Source: Scalesia atractyloides (lineage: Eukaryota; Streptophyta; Magnoliopsida; Asterales; Asteraceae). Taken from it: 64,000 bases of DNA. The stretch lies in the NCBI GenBank assembly GCA_947069175.1, contig CAMTDV010000027.1, forward strand, positions 36,407,369-36,471,368, written 5' to 3'. Position numbers and translations under genes: made by a program. Positions 56,801 through 64,000 of this stretch are shown piece by piece; position 1 is the first letter of the stretch, and the number at the start of each line of letters is the position of its first letter. Below the pieces are notes generated by a model. It saw only the letters and a program-made list of their open reading frames with translations, searched no databases and was not told the origin of the DNA.

Positions 56801-58530
56801 TTCGAAAGGGTTTCTCCAAAGATTCGCAGAGTTTGACCGTCTGCAAGAGGAATGCGAATGAACTTCTCACGGCATACTACTTCAGCCTGATGTTGGCTGA
56901 GCCAGTCCATGCCGATTATAATGTCAAAACTTCCCAACTTCATAGGAATGAGGTCAACAGAAAAGTCGTGATCGTTTAGAGTAAAGGTGCAGTTCCGGAT
57001 AATGGAGTTTAATGAGACTGGCTTTCCGTCAGCAACTTCTACCGTTATGGAGTTCATAAGCTCGACACGAGTTTGATTGAGGATGGGTTCGAATTCTAAG
57101 GACACAAAACTCTTATCCGCGCCAGTATCAAATAATACAGATGCATAACTACCATTGACGAGAAACGTACCGTTAACCACGTTGTTGTCGGCCCTAGCTT
57201 GGTTGGCGTTGATGTTAAATGCTCTTCCTCTAGCAGGTGGAGGAGCTTGGTTAGCTTGGTTCACTGGATTCGCTTGAGCTTGAGCATGTATGATGTTTAC
57301 CAAGCGTGGACACGTGTTTCTAAAATGGTTTGGGTCACCGCAATTATAGCAAGCCCGCATGGGTTGCATCATGGGGTAGTTGGGTTGATAGTAGGTTTGG
57401 GTTGTATGTTGTGTAGGCGGTGGTTGAAAAGGTTGTTGGGTTTGACCCATCATTTGATGGTGGGTTTGAGTTGTGGGTTGGTTGCGGTTCATTCGTTGCA
57501 GTGTGCGGCAGGCTTGAATGGTGTGCCCTGCACGGCCACAGCCGGTGCAGTATTGACAGGGGTAATCGGGGGAGTGATGGTATTGGCAACGGGTGCACTT
57601 TGGGTAAGGGCCAGAGTATTGCCTTTTGTGTGGTGCGGGTGAAGGAGTAACTTGTGTGATGGGGGCAACAGGGGTGGGGAAATTTGTTTGAGTGACGGCA
57701 AAATTTCTGGTATTTCGCTTTCTCTTGTTTGAAAATTTTGAGGATGAGGTGGGGTGGTTGGAAGTTGGGCCCTCAATGGGGGCTTTCTTTTTCTCCTCTT
57801 TGAACTTACCGTTTCTGATGCGGTTCTCGGTAAGTTCGGTGGCTAATTCCATGGCGGCTTCGAGCGTTGTAGGCGAAGCGCTGAGGACTGAGTCCTGAAT
57901 CTTCGAGGGAAGGCCTCGAATATAGTGTTCCACCAATCGGTACACGGGGGTGAACAAGTTTGGAACCATCTGGTTCAGCTCAAGGAATCTTTTGTTGTAG
58001 GAAGTGTGATCCCCTTCCTTTTGCTTCAGTGAGTGGAATTCATCCTCTAACTTCTTGAGTTCGCTTCTTGGGCAGAAGCGTTTTGTCATTACTTCCCTTA
58101 ACTCTTCCCAAGTTAAGGCCATAGCGTCTTCCACTCCTCTCTTACCCTTCTCGGTGTTCCACCAGGTCAGGGCTACCCCGAATAATCTCCCAGTCGCGTA
58201 ACGTACCTTGCGATCCTCGGGACAATCGCAATTTAGGAAAGTGTTTTCCATCTCCTCAAACCAGTGGAGGAGAGCGGTGACACCTTCGGTCCCTTCGAAC
58301 TTCGGGGGATCGCATGACTTGAAGTGCTTGTAGGAGCACTTCTTGGAGGAGGGGTTGTCGATGTTTTGATCCTCTTGGTTTGGTGGATTGACAGGATTTG
58401 CAGTGAGAGCTTGCTGAACTTGAACTACAATATCAGGAAGTACTGTGGCCATTTGTTTTGCTATCTGAGCGGCCAAGCGTTTGTTTGACCTTCCTGACTT
58501 CCGTCCTCCACGTAGCTGCCTAGCCGACAT
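53857..58530 (-). CDS. G2 gag-pol-chromodomain polyprotein (1557 aa)
   Basis: One uninterrupted ORF starts at MSARQLRGGR, the first ATG after the leader. Domains by residue: retrotransposon gag about 75-235; zinc knuckles C328-C331-H336-C341 and C394-C397-H402-C407; aspartic protease D468-T-G-A; RT about 630-850 with FIDD at 802-805; RNase H with D951, E988, D1013, D1056; integrase zinc site H1138, H1145, C1175, C1178; integrase core D1208, D1269, E1305 (35 residues between the last two); C-terminal GPF/Y-type region about 1440; chromodomain about 1503-1550. Every catalytic residue is present. The protein is expected to be self-cleaved, with the chromodomain directing integration to heterochromatin. 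Its stop lies 34 bp from the 3' LTR. Length and order are normal for chromoviruses. Confidence 0.97.
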   Translation of the reverse strand: MSARQLRGGRKSGRSNKRLAAQIAKQMATVLPDIVVQVQQALTANPVNPPNQEDQNIDNPSSKKCSYKHFKSCDPPKFEGTEGVTALLHWFEEMENTFLNCDCPEDRKVRYATGRLFGVALTWWNTEKGKRGVEDAMALTWEELREVMTKRFCPRSELKKLEDEFHSLKQKEGDHTSYNKRFLELNQMVPNLFTPVYRLVEHYIRGLPSKIQDSVLSASPTTLEAAMELATELTENRIRNGKFKEEKKKAPIEGPTSNHPTSSSKFSNKRKRNTRNFAVTQTNFPTPVAPITQVTPSPAPHKRQYSGPYPKCTRCQYHHSPDYPCQYCTGCGRAGHTIQACRTLQRMNRNQPTTQTHHQMMGQTQQPFQPPPTQHTTQTYYQPNYPMMQPMRACYNCGDPNHFRNTCPRLVNIIHAQAQANPVNQANQAPPPARGRAFNINANQARADNNVVNGTFLVNGSYASVLFDTGADKSFVSLEFEPILNQTRVELMNSITVEVADGKPVSLNSIIRNCTFTLNDHDFSVDLIPMKLGSFDIIIGMDWLSQHQAEVVCREKFIRIPLADGQTLRIFGETLSKGLKLMSCLQARRYLRKNYVAFLTHVVKKGGKEKRLEDIPVVKEFPQVFPDDITGLPPKREVEFRIDLIPGATPVAKSPYRLAPSEMQELASQLQELTDKGFIRPSSSPWGAPVLFVKKKDGTFRMCIDYRELNKLTVKNRYPLPRIDDLLDQLQGASYFSKIDLRSGYHQLRVHEEDVPKTAFRTRYGHYEFMVMPFGLTNAPAVFMDLMKRVCKPYLDRFVIVFIDDILIYSKSKTDHERHLRLILSLLKTEKLYAKFSKCEFWLQEVQFLGHVVNDKGIHVDPAKIKAVQEWQAPRTPTEVRSFLGLAGYYRRFISNFSRIAVPLTTLTHKGKPFAWGPKQEEAFQTLKQKLCDAPILTLPEGCEDFVVYCDASGQGLGCVLMQRGKVIAYASRQLKTHEKNYTTHDLELGAVVFALKIWRHYLYGTKCELYTDHKSLQHIFNQKELNMRQRRWVELLNDYDCEIRYHPGKANVVADALSRKGYANSIRLLCSQIMTNIKDQIREAQHVSITEYDIRNELSCGAELKLETKSDGILYYLDRLWIPDHNNLRDTLMKEAHKTRYSVHPGADKMYQDLRYTYWWPGMKKDIAVFVSKCLTCSKVKAEHQRPSGLLVQPEIPVWKWENITMDFITGLPRTPGGYDTIWVIIDRLTKSAHFIPIREDLKNEKLARIYISEIVSRHGVPLSIISDRDGRFTSRTWQAVQAALGTRLDLSTAYHPQTDGQSERTIQTLEDMLRACVIDFKGNWDAHLPLVEFSYNNSFHSSIGMAPFEALYGRKCRSPICWHEVGEAQITGPELIQETTDKIHQIRNNLLAAQSRQKSYADKRRKPLEFNVGDQVLLKVSPWKGVVRFGQKGKLAPRYVGPFKILERVGPVAYKLDLPEELNRIHPTFHVSNLKKCLADENLHIPLEDIQVDESMHFIERPVEIMDFGEKRLRRSRIPIVRVRWESKRGPEFTWEREDSMREKYPHLFPVSTTT

Positions 58531-59326
58531 CTACAGGAATATACATAGGAAGATGGTGAGTTTATGGATTGTTTAGGGGTCATGTGTCAAAACAAAAAAA
58601 ATGAAATTAACATAAATACCGATAATGCAACCACATCCATTGGATGTCTTGGGTTAGCTCATGTTGGGCCTCAAATGTCCCCCATACCTTCACCTGTATA
58701 GTCATGTGGGCCCCCATGACTATTGGCTTGGTAGGATTTACATTAGTATTGGCGATTTACACTCACATGACCCGAATGAAAACCACAAAATATGTTTACA
58801 AGACGTATGGTCGGAATGTGTCCAGGTGTAGACACAATGACAATTCAAAGTGGGGTTAGTTCACACGACGTTTGGTATAGCATGCTTTGGCCTAATAGGT
58901 ACTTCGTACTCTCATCGTTAGTCCCCAGGTAGGCAAACTGGTCCTTTATTTTGGATTTATACGAATGCCAAGCCTAGACAGGACGTTCCGACTACCGGTA
59001 CTGGTACCCTTCCAGTTACTACATGCCCGTCATGGGAACTCACTTTGATGAGATTTGAAAATACATAAATCATTGTAAAGCAATCATGAAAATGATGTGG
59101 TGTGTGCTTTCATGGATATGATATGTTATAAGAGTATGGTTCATGGTGAGCAATATATGATAGTATATACTTATGAATATGCTTGCATAACATCGAATGT
59201 AACGATAAACATAAAGCATATAAACATCATGAAATTTGCATGTAACACACAAAAATTTAAATTTTCTAAGCAACTATAGTATAGGCTCTAAGGGTCTAAT
59301 AACCTATCCTATATCCCTATAGTCAT
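58531..59326 (-). other. G2 untranslated leader
   Basis: About 0.8 kb lies between primer site and ORF start. Small ORFs on either strand show no known motif. Confidence 0.7.
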
Positions 59327-59327
59327 G

Positions 59328-59339
59328 GCTCTGATACCA
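59328..59339 (-). promoter_or_regulatory. G2 primer binding site (tRNA-iMet type)
   Basis: The plus strand GCTCTGATACCA is TGGTATCAGAGC on the element strand, three bases inside the 5' LTR. Confidence 0.9.
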
Positions 59340-60389
59340 ATCTGTCACACCCCGACCCGCAGCGGAAACAAGAGTCGGGGCATAATTGGGTTATCACCAA
59401 AGCTCATGATGTTTACTAATATGTTTCATATTTATTAAATCCAAATTACATTTCAAAGTTTCAAGTCAAATTCATACAATACAAGGAAAAGAAAGATTAA
59501 CTAAACAAATCCATAATCTAAACTGGTTTATTCTTCTAGGCCGCCCTATATGTTTCTTGCTTCAACTTGATCACCTGTATCATGTGTAAAAATGGGAAAT
59601 TTTGGGTCAACAAAAGTTGGCGAGTGAACCTTGTTTAAAACATTTGTTATTGGTTAATTATTGTAATTTAATTTAGGAAAAATTGTGCAATAATCATATA
59701 TGAACAAATGTATGTAAACATAACAATCACAAACCACCTTGCTTAAGCATGAAAATAAAATAACAATGTATGTGTTGGCAACGTCCCGTTCACGCTCATA
59801 GGTAATGGGGAAAGGACGGCCTATGCTAATGTATGTGAGATCAAGGCTCAATCAAACGGAGCCGATCTTATGTTGGCAACGCCTGGTTCACGCTCATATG
59901 TAATAGGGAACAGCTCACGCTCATAGGTAATGGGGAGCGGCGGCCTATGAAATGTATGTACTGTAATGATAACATTAATCTAAACTTCAACCACACAGTC
60001 AATTGATACACCTTCAATACACATTGATCATAAACATGATGGATGCACAATGATTAAATATAATAAATAAGTACGACACATGATTCACCCCAAAATGTGA
60101 TTAAAACGGGGAATTTGTAGAGATTCACTCACATTGGATGCGTTTGATTGAAGATGTTGGATGCGCACGAGTTTAGGGGATGGATCGACGAGAGATAACT
60201 AACCAAATAAGAAATGAAAAGGCACGGTAAGTATGTGGATTTTATTAACTATTTTAATAAGATTTTTGGGTATAAATTTGTGAGTTTAAGACTACTTTCT
60301 AATCTTGAAAACGTTATTTTTAAGTATTTTTAATTGATTTTTAATTTAAATAATTGATTTAATAAATAAAATAAATAATAAAAAAAAAG

Positions 60390-60441
60390 TTGACTTTGAC
60401 CGTTGACCGAGACCGTTGACCGTTGACCGTTACTGTTGACC
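60390..60441 (+). promoter_or_regulatory. W-box cluster in G2 5' LTR
   Basis: The same six TTGAC(C/T) words as at 52223-52274. Confidence 0.6.
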
Positions 60442-60460
60442 GGTTTAATTGTGCGAACTT

Positions 60461-60873
60461 GTGCGCTGGGTGAGGCTCGAACCCGAGACCTCCCGTACGC
60501 GTGCACGCAGCTCTACCAACTGAGCTACGTGTCTAACCCGAAATAATTCTGTTTTTAATTATACTTGTATACTATTTACTTTAAACCGAAAATTATTTAT
60601 TTTTAAAAAGCTTTTAAACTTAACTGACCGCTGCTGACCACAGGTCTCGAACCCGGGACCTGTGGGTTAGCGTACACACAGTCCACCGCTGGACTGTGTG
60701 TGTCACTTGGTTACTAACTCGGTTTTTATTATACTTAACATATACTGTGCTCAACCCGGTTCAATTAAAAAGGCGGAATTTTATTTCAAGTGGGTAAAGC
60801 GGGGACAGGATTCGAACTCGCGTCTCGTGTATGTTTGTTGCACACAGTCCACCGCTGGACTGTGTGTCTAACC
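60461..60873 (-). other. tRNA-like modules T1-T3 in G2 5' LTR
   Basis: These are copies of 52294-52706. All hairpins and B boxes are unchanged. If the TATA box at 61451 is used, they lie in the RNA leader in sense orientation. Confidence 0.65.
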
Positions 60874-61726
60874 CGTTTATTAAACCGATTTTAATTATAC
60901 TTATATTATACCACACTTCATCTTCTTCGTTCAAAATATAAACATTGATCAAGAGACTGTTATTTGCTAAGATAGCTCAATGCAGGTTATGAGTCATCGA
61001 AAATAAAGTGAATGGAAAGAGATTGGAGGGTTTATTGTACCAACTGTTCGCTTTTCTTCAGACGTCCGGCAAGGTCGTCGGCTCCGTCTTGGTGAGCTGC
61101 GGCTGATAGAGTCTATCAATAAATTAGAGGGGTTAGATGCGAAGTGGGACTACTGGGTAATAACTATCAGTGAAACAGATGAGTTATACCGATAATCAGC
61201 AGTTCCCCTGAAAGTTCAGAAATTTCTCCGGCGAATCAGATAATCCGGCAACGTCAACTGCAAAGGATTCTGGGTGAGGGATTTATATTAGAACTTGTCT
61301 AATAAAGGAATGAGCCAGAAAAATCGAAGTAATTACCGTGCAGGTGGAAGTCTCGGTTTTCCGGCGACTTGCAGAGGTTTTTCCGGCGAGTAGATTTTCG
61401 TCGAGAAAAAGTGCGATTTGGGAGCGAAAAGGTTTCTGGCGAATTGTGGTTGAATTTATAGGGTAGAATCGAGGTGAATGTGGTCTGAATTTGGTCTTAA
61501 TTCGAAGTCAGCCGTTCTCCGGCGGTTACGGCTGTTGTCGCCGTTCAGATGTCCGTTATAACCGTCGCTAACGTTAATTCAATGGTTAATTCGAGTGGTA
61601 ACGTAATTTATTGGCGAAGTCGTCGGGATTTCCGACGACTGCTGCTTGGGCGCAAGTTGACCGAGTTTGAATTCCGCATATCATTATTTGATTTAATAAA
61701 TTCCTTATCTTAACAGAAAACCAAAG

Positions 61727-61813
61727 TGGCGGCGTGGTTTATGGTTGTGAGTTAAGACTTTGAAGAAATAACCGGCTGACCCGGGTTCGACTCCCGGCAG
61801 CCGGTTTTTCTTT
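61727..61813 (+). other. tRNA-like module T4 in G2 5' LTR
   Basis: It is a copy of 53560-53646. One A-box base differs (TGGCGGCGTGG here, TGGCGGAGTGG in the 3' LTR). B box, stems and T-run are the same. Confidence 0.6.
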
Positions 61814-61989
61814 TTAATTCATTCATTTTGATATTTTTACAATTTTAATTTATATCTTTTAAATTGTTGATCAATTTTGAATCGTTTAAAATTAAAATAA
61901 GCCGTAAATGAACAACAAAATTTTAAAACTGATTGTTCGGTTATTAAACGAAGCGGGTTCCGAAAACCCGTTTTTCGACAAATGTTACA

Positions 61990-62525
61990 ATCCTTGCTTG
62001 AAGGATAGCATGGGCAGCACAAACTTTGGCCTTCTCAGCAGCCTCCATTTTAACCACATGTATCCCAACTTCGGCATACAACAGCTGCTCTTCTAAGCTG
62101 ATCTTCTCTTTCTCAAACTAGGATATCCTCTTGTCCTTAGAGATGGAAAATGGCGGAGGTTAGCCAGGTTATCTTCAGCATCAGCAAGGCTTTTATCCTG
62201 GAGCATCTTCAGACGGACGAACTTCTGCATGATTACAAGACAGGAGAATCAGGATCACGGATCCATAGCAATAGACAAAACTAGTTTTAAGCACTAAGGA
62301 TCCTTACCTCAGTGATAAAGCCATGGAACTGGCGTTCAATCTGGAAGCTATCTTCTTTAGGCTCTGATGGCTTCTTCCTCTTGGATCCGATCTTAGCAGG
62401 GGTAGTCATAACCTTGGGCTCCGGTTGGCTTTGGCCTTTGGCGAGCTCTCTCTTGATTGAACAGGGGGGAGATCATGCTGTCGATATTACCAAACTTTGA
62501 GGCAGATTTGCTTGTGGACCTAGGC
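61990..62525 (-). pseudogene. G1 antisense ORF, N-terminal part with a likely intron
   Basis: On the minus strand, PAKIGSKRKKPSEPKEDSF leads to QFHGFITE. Then a candidate intron of 83 bp (62307-62225, GTAAGG...ATGCAG), then KFVRLKMLQDKSLADAEDNL, a frame change and one stop, and a coiled-coil piece (EKISLEEQLLYAEVGIH, MEAAEKAKVCAAHAILQA) up to the G2 insertion. It continues at 51180. The upstream end is cut by the LTR at 62526. Confidence 0.6.
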
Positions 62526-64000
62526 TGTCACACCCCGGATTTCCAATCCCGAAATCCAAACACCGGTGGACCCGGGTGGGGAGTATCATGACGTAAGTTG
62601 ATAACATCATTGTCAGTTAAACATAGCACGGCGGAAGTCTTGGATTTAAATAACTATTACAAACTGAATGTTCAAAAATAAAATAATATACATGCTCGTA
62701 ATAGAAGATTCACGGGCGGATCATAAAATGTACAAGAAAGAATACAAAACAGACTTTAGGGTAGATCTAAGGATTTGGACGATCCTCTTATTCACTACCG
62801 AGCAGCTTCCGGCTTATTTCATATTGTACCTGCAACTTAGCCTTTGGACGATACGTCAGCTTACGCTGGCAAATACACCCAACTGGCTCATTTTGAAAAC
62901 TTTAAAATGATTTGTAAGTGCAAAATGGCACAAAATCTTTTATTAACTTGGGAAAGTTGAAATTACAACCTTGTATCAGATTCATATGTTTGTCCATACA
63001 TACAGAGCCCGGGACAGGGGCCGAGACATGATTAAATACACATCACTCAGGACTCATGAAGGAGTCATCCCAAACGTCTTGGGAATATTGCATATGAGTA
63101 TCAAAAGGTGTATGCCTACACCCCGTGCTAAGGTCGTGGCCAATAACTAATGTATTGAGCCGAGGATATCCAGGACACGATAATTTAACCCTCGATGCTT
63201 AAGTTATCAAACAAAACTGATTAAAACGAAATATGGGGTTTACTAGCCACAAACGGGCATTCGATTGACCCCATTTTGGACCAAGCGGTAATAATTTACC
63301 GTATCCCAAGCCCGTATAGGGAAAATAAGTCGAGAGTATTAACCTGAGCTAGTCTTCTTTCAAATTTCAATAACTCAGCCATATACAAAAGTACTAACAT
63401 GCAGATAGCATTTACCGGCAAGGCTCTAGTCTGGATTATGGCATAAGCTAGCCAATTAAATACTAACGGTCTTATAAACCGAGTAGTGTATATGATCATT
63501 GTGTATAACGCTTGATTAAACTATGATCGGATAGAATGTAGTTTAATCCCCACAAGTACCTTGACTTGTATAATATGGGTAAACTATAAACATTCTGGAT
63601 TTTGAAACTTAAATGACAAGGTTAAACCCGTTTTGGTTAATTTTCGTAAACTAGTTACATATACTTAACCGAGCGCATATTAGCAATATCGGGTAACCGG
63701 ATAAGTCATGGACAAGTTCTATATGCCATTATATTTTAAATAAGTTAAGATATTAGTAGGATATCAACTTATATGCCTGTTAAGGTTTTAAAACGAAACT
63801 ATGCCTCATAAGGGCATTCCGGTAATTATATACCGTATAAAAGGAACTTGAATATAATTTAATGTTATAATTATAAGTATTCTATAAAAATACTTTATTT
63901 ATAATATAATATCATTAGGATATCAATTATATGTGTATTTTATCTTTTATGACCAAACTATGCACCGTAGGGGCATTTTGGTCATTTTACACATAGTTTA
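62526..64000 (-). repeat. Reverse-oriented gypsy-type LTR, cut by the window edge
   Basis: It starts TGTCACACCCCGGATTTCC at 62526, the reverse complement of a GGGGTGTGACA end. No coding region was recognised. It differs in sequence from the G2 LTR beyond the terminus. Whether it is a solo LTR or part of a full element cannot be seen. Confidence 0.7.

Larger units (their letters stand above)
51188..61989 (-). mobile_element. G2: young chromovirus (Ty3/gypsy) with intact gag-pol
   Basis: LTRs of about 2.64 kb lie at 51188-53822 and 59343-61989 and differ by about nine substitutions and two single-base indels by eye. The primer site, polypurine tract and a 1557-codon ORF are intact. It is inserted in the antisense ORF of G1. 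The outer terminus of the left (3') LTR is altered: the expected TGTCACACCCCG is absent and the sequence reads TTGGGTT before the shared ACCCGCAGCGG, so no clean target-site duplication can be shown. The chromodomain and iMet primer fit the Tekay/Del group (inference). Confidence 0.95.
59343..61989 (-). repeat. G2 5' LTR
   Basis: It is a complete LTR. The element strand runs TGTAACATTTG to GGGGTGTGACA. Positions equal those of the 3' LTR plus 8167. Confidence 0.95.
43085..62525 (+). mobile_element. G1: decayed Tat-lineage Ty3/gypsy element, split by G2
   Basis: Its own sequence is 43085-51187 and 61990-62525; its right part is cut by another LTR at 62526 and its 3' LTR is not seen. Order: LTR, primer site TGGCGC-type, gag, protease, RT, RNase H, archaeal-type second RNase H remnant, integrase, repeat-rich 3' region, antisense ORF. 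The gypsy order (integrase after RT), DGG protease, CHHC knuckle, dual RNase H and antisense ORF together mark the Tat lineage. It is riddled with stops and unusually rich in the word GGATCC. Confidence 0.8.

Noticed and set aside
57199..57642. 147-codon plus-strand ORF
   Set aside because: It is antisense to the intact gag of G2, in the low-complexity proline/glutamine region, and is a shadow.

Overview
This is plant nuclear DNA made almost entirely of LTR retrotransposons. The sequence is AT-rich, it holds plant Ty1/copia and Ty3/gypsy families (including a chromodomain gypsy and a Tat-type gypsy), and there is no recognisable host gene. I infer a eudicot. The style of the copia gag and accessory proteins reminds me of Asteraceae, but the window does not prove it.

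Left block (3677-39719) is a nested stack. Copia element E1 spans about 36 kb between two LTRs flanked by the direct repeat ACCAC. Its second accessory gene was split by a second copy of the same family, E2 (13604-35260, duplication TGAAG/AGAAG), and by a solo gypsy-type LTR (36002-37972, duplication TCTGC). E2 is itself split in gag by an unrelated, oppositely oriented copia, E3 (15804-24969, duplication CATTA/CATGA). E1 and E2 have the order LTR, gag, protease-integrase-RT-RNase H, accessory ORF-A, accessory ORF-B, polypurine tract, LTR. All three elements are full of stops and frameshifts.

Middle (39725-43084) is geneless AT-rich DNA with a degenerate palindromic satellite. Right block (43085-62525) is a decayed Tat-lineage gypsy, G1. 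It has a CHHC gag knuckle, a DGG protease, a remnant second RNase H, a 3' minisatellite and an antisense ORF with a likely intron. That antisense ORF is interrupted by G2 (51188-61989), a young chromovirus on the minus strand with an intact 1557-codon gag-pol-chromodomain ORF and nearly identical 2.6-kb LTRs. A further reverse-oriented gypsy-type LTR begins at 62526 and runs off the window. Another LTR end is at 1655.

The most unusual signals are these. (1) The G2 LTR carries three tandem tRNA-like/hairpin modules in the sense strand, a fourth in antisense with Pol III A and B boxes and a T-run, and a six-copy W-box cluster. (2) In the E1/E2 family the two accessory ORFs look like paralogues of each other, and each has a TATA box 102-110 bp before its ATG, conserved in both copies. 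A polypurine/TGTTAG junction lies between the ORFs. (3) The word GGATCC is strongly over-represented throughout G1. All counts and alignments were made by eye.
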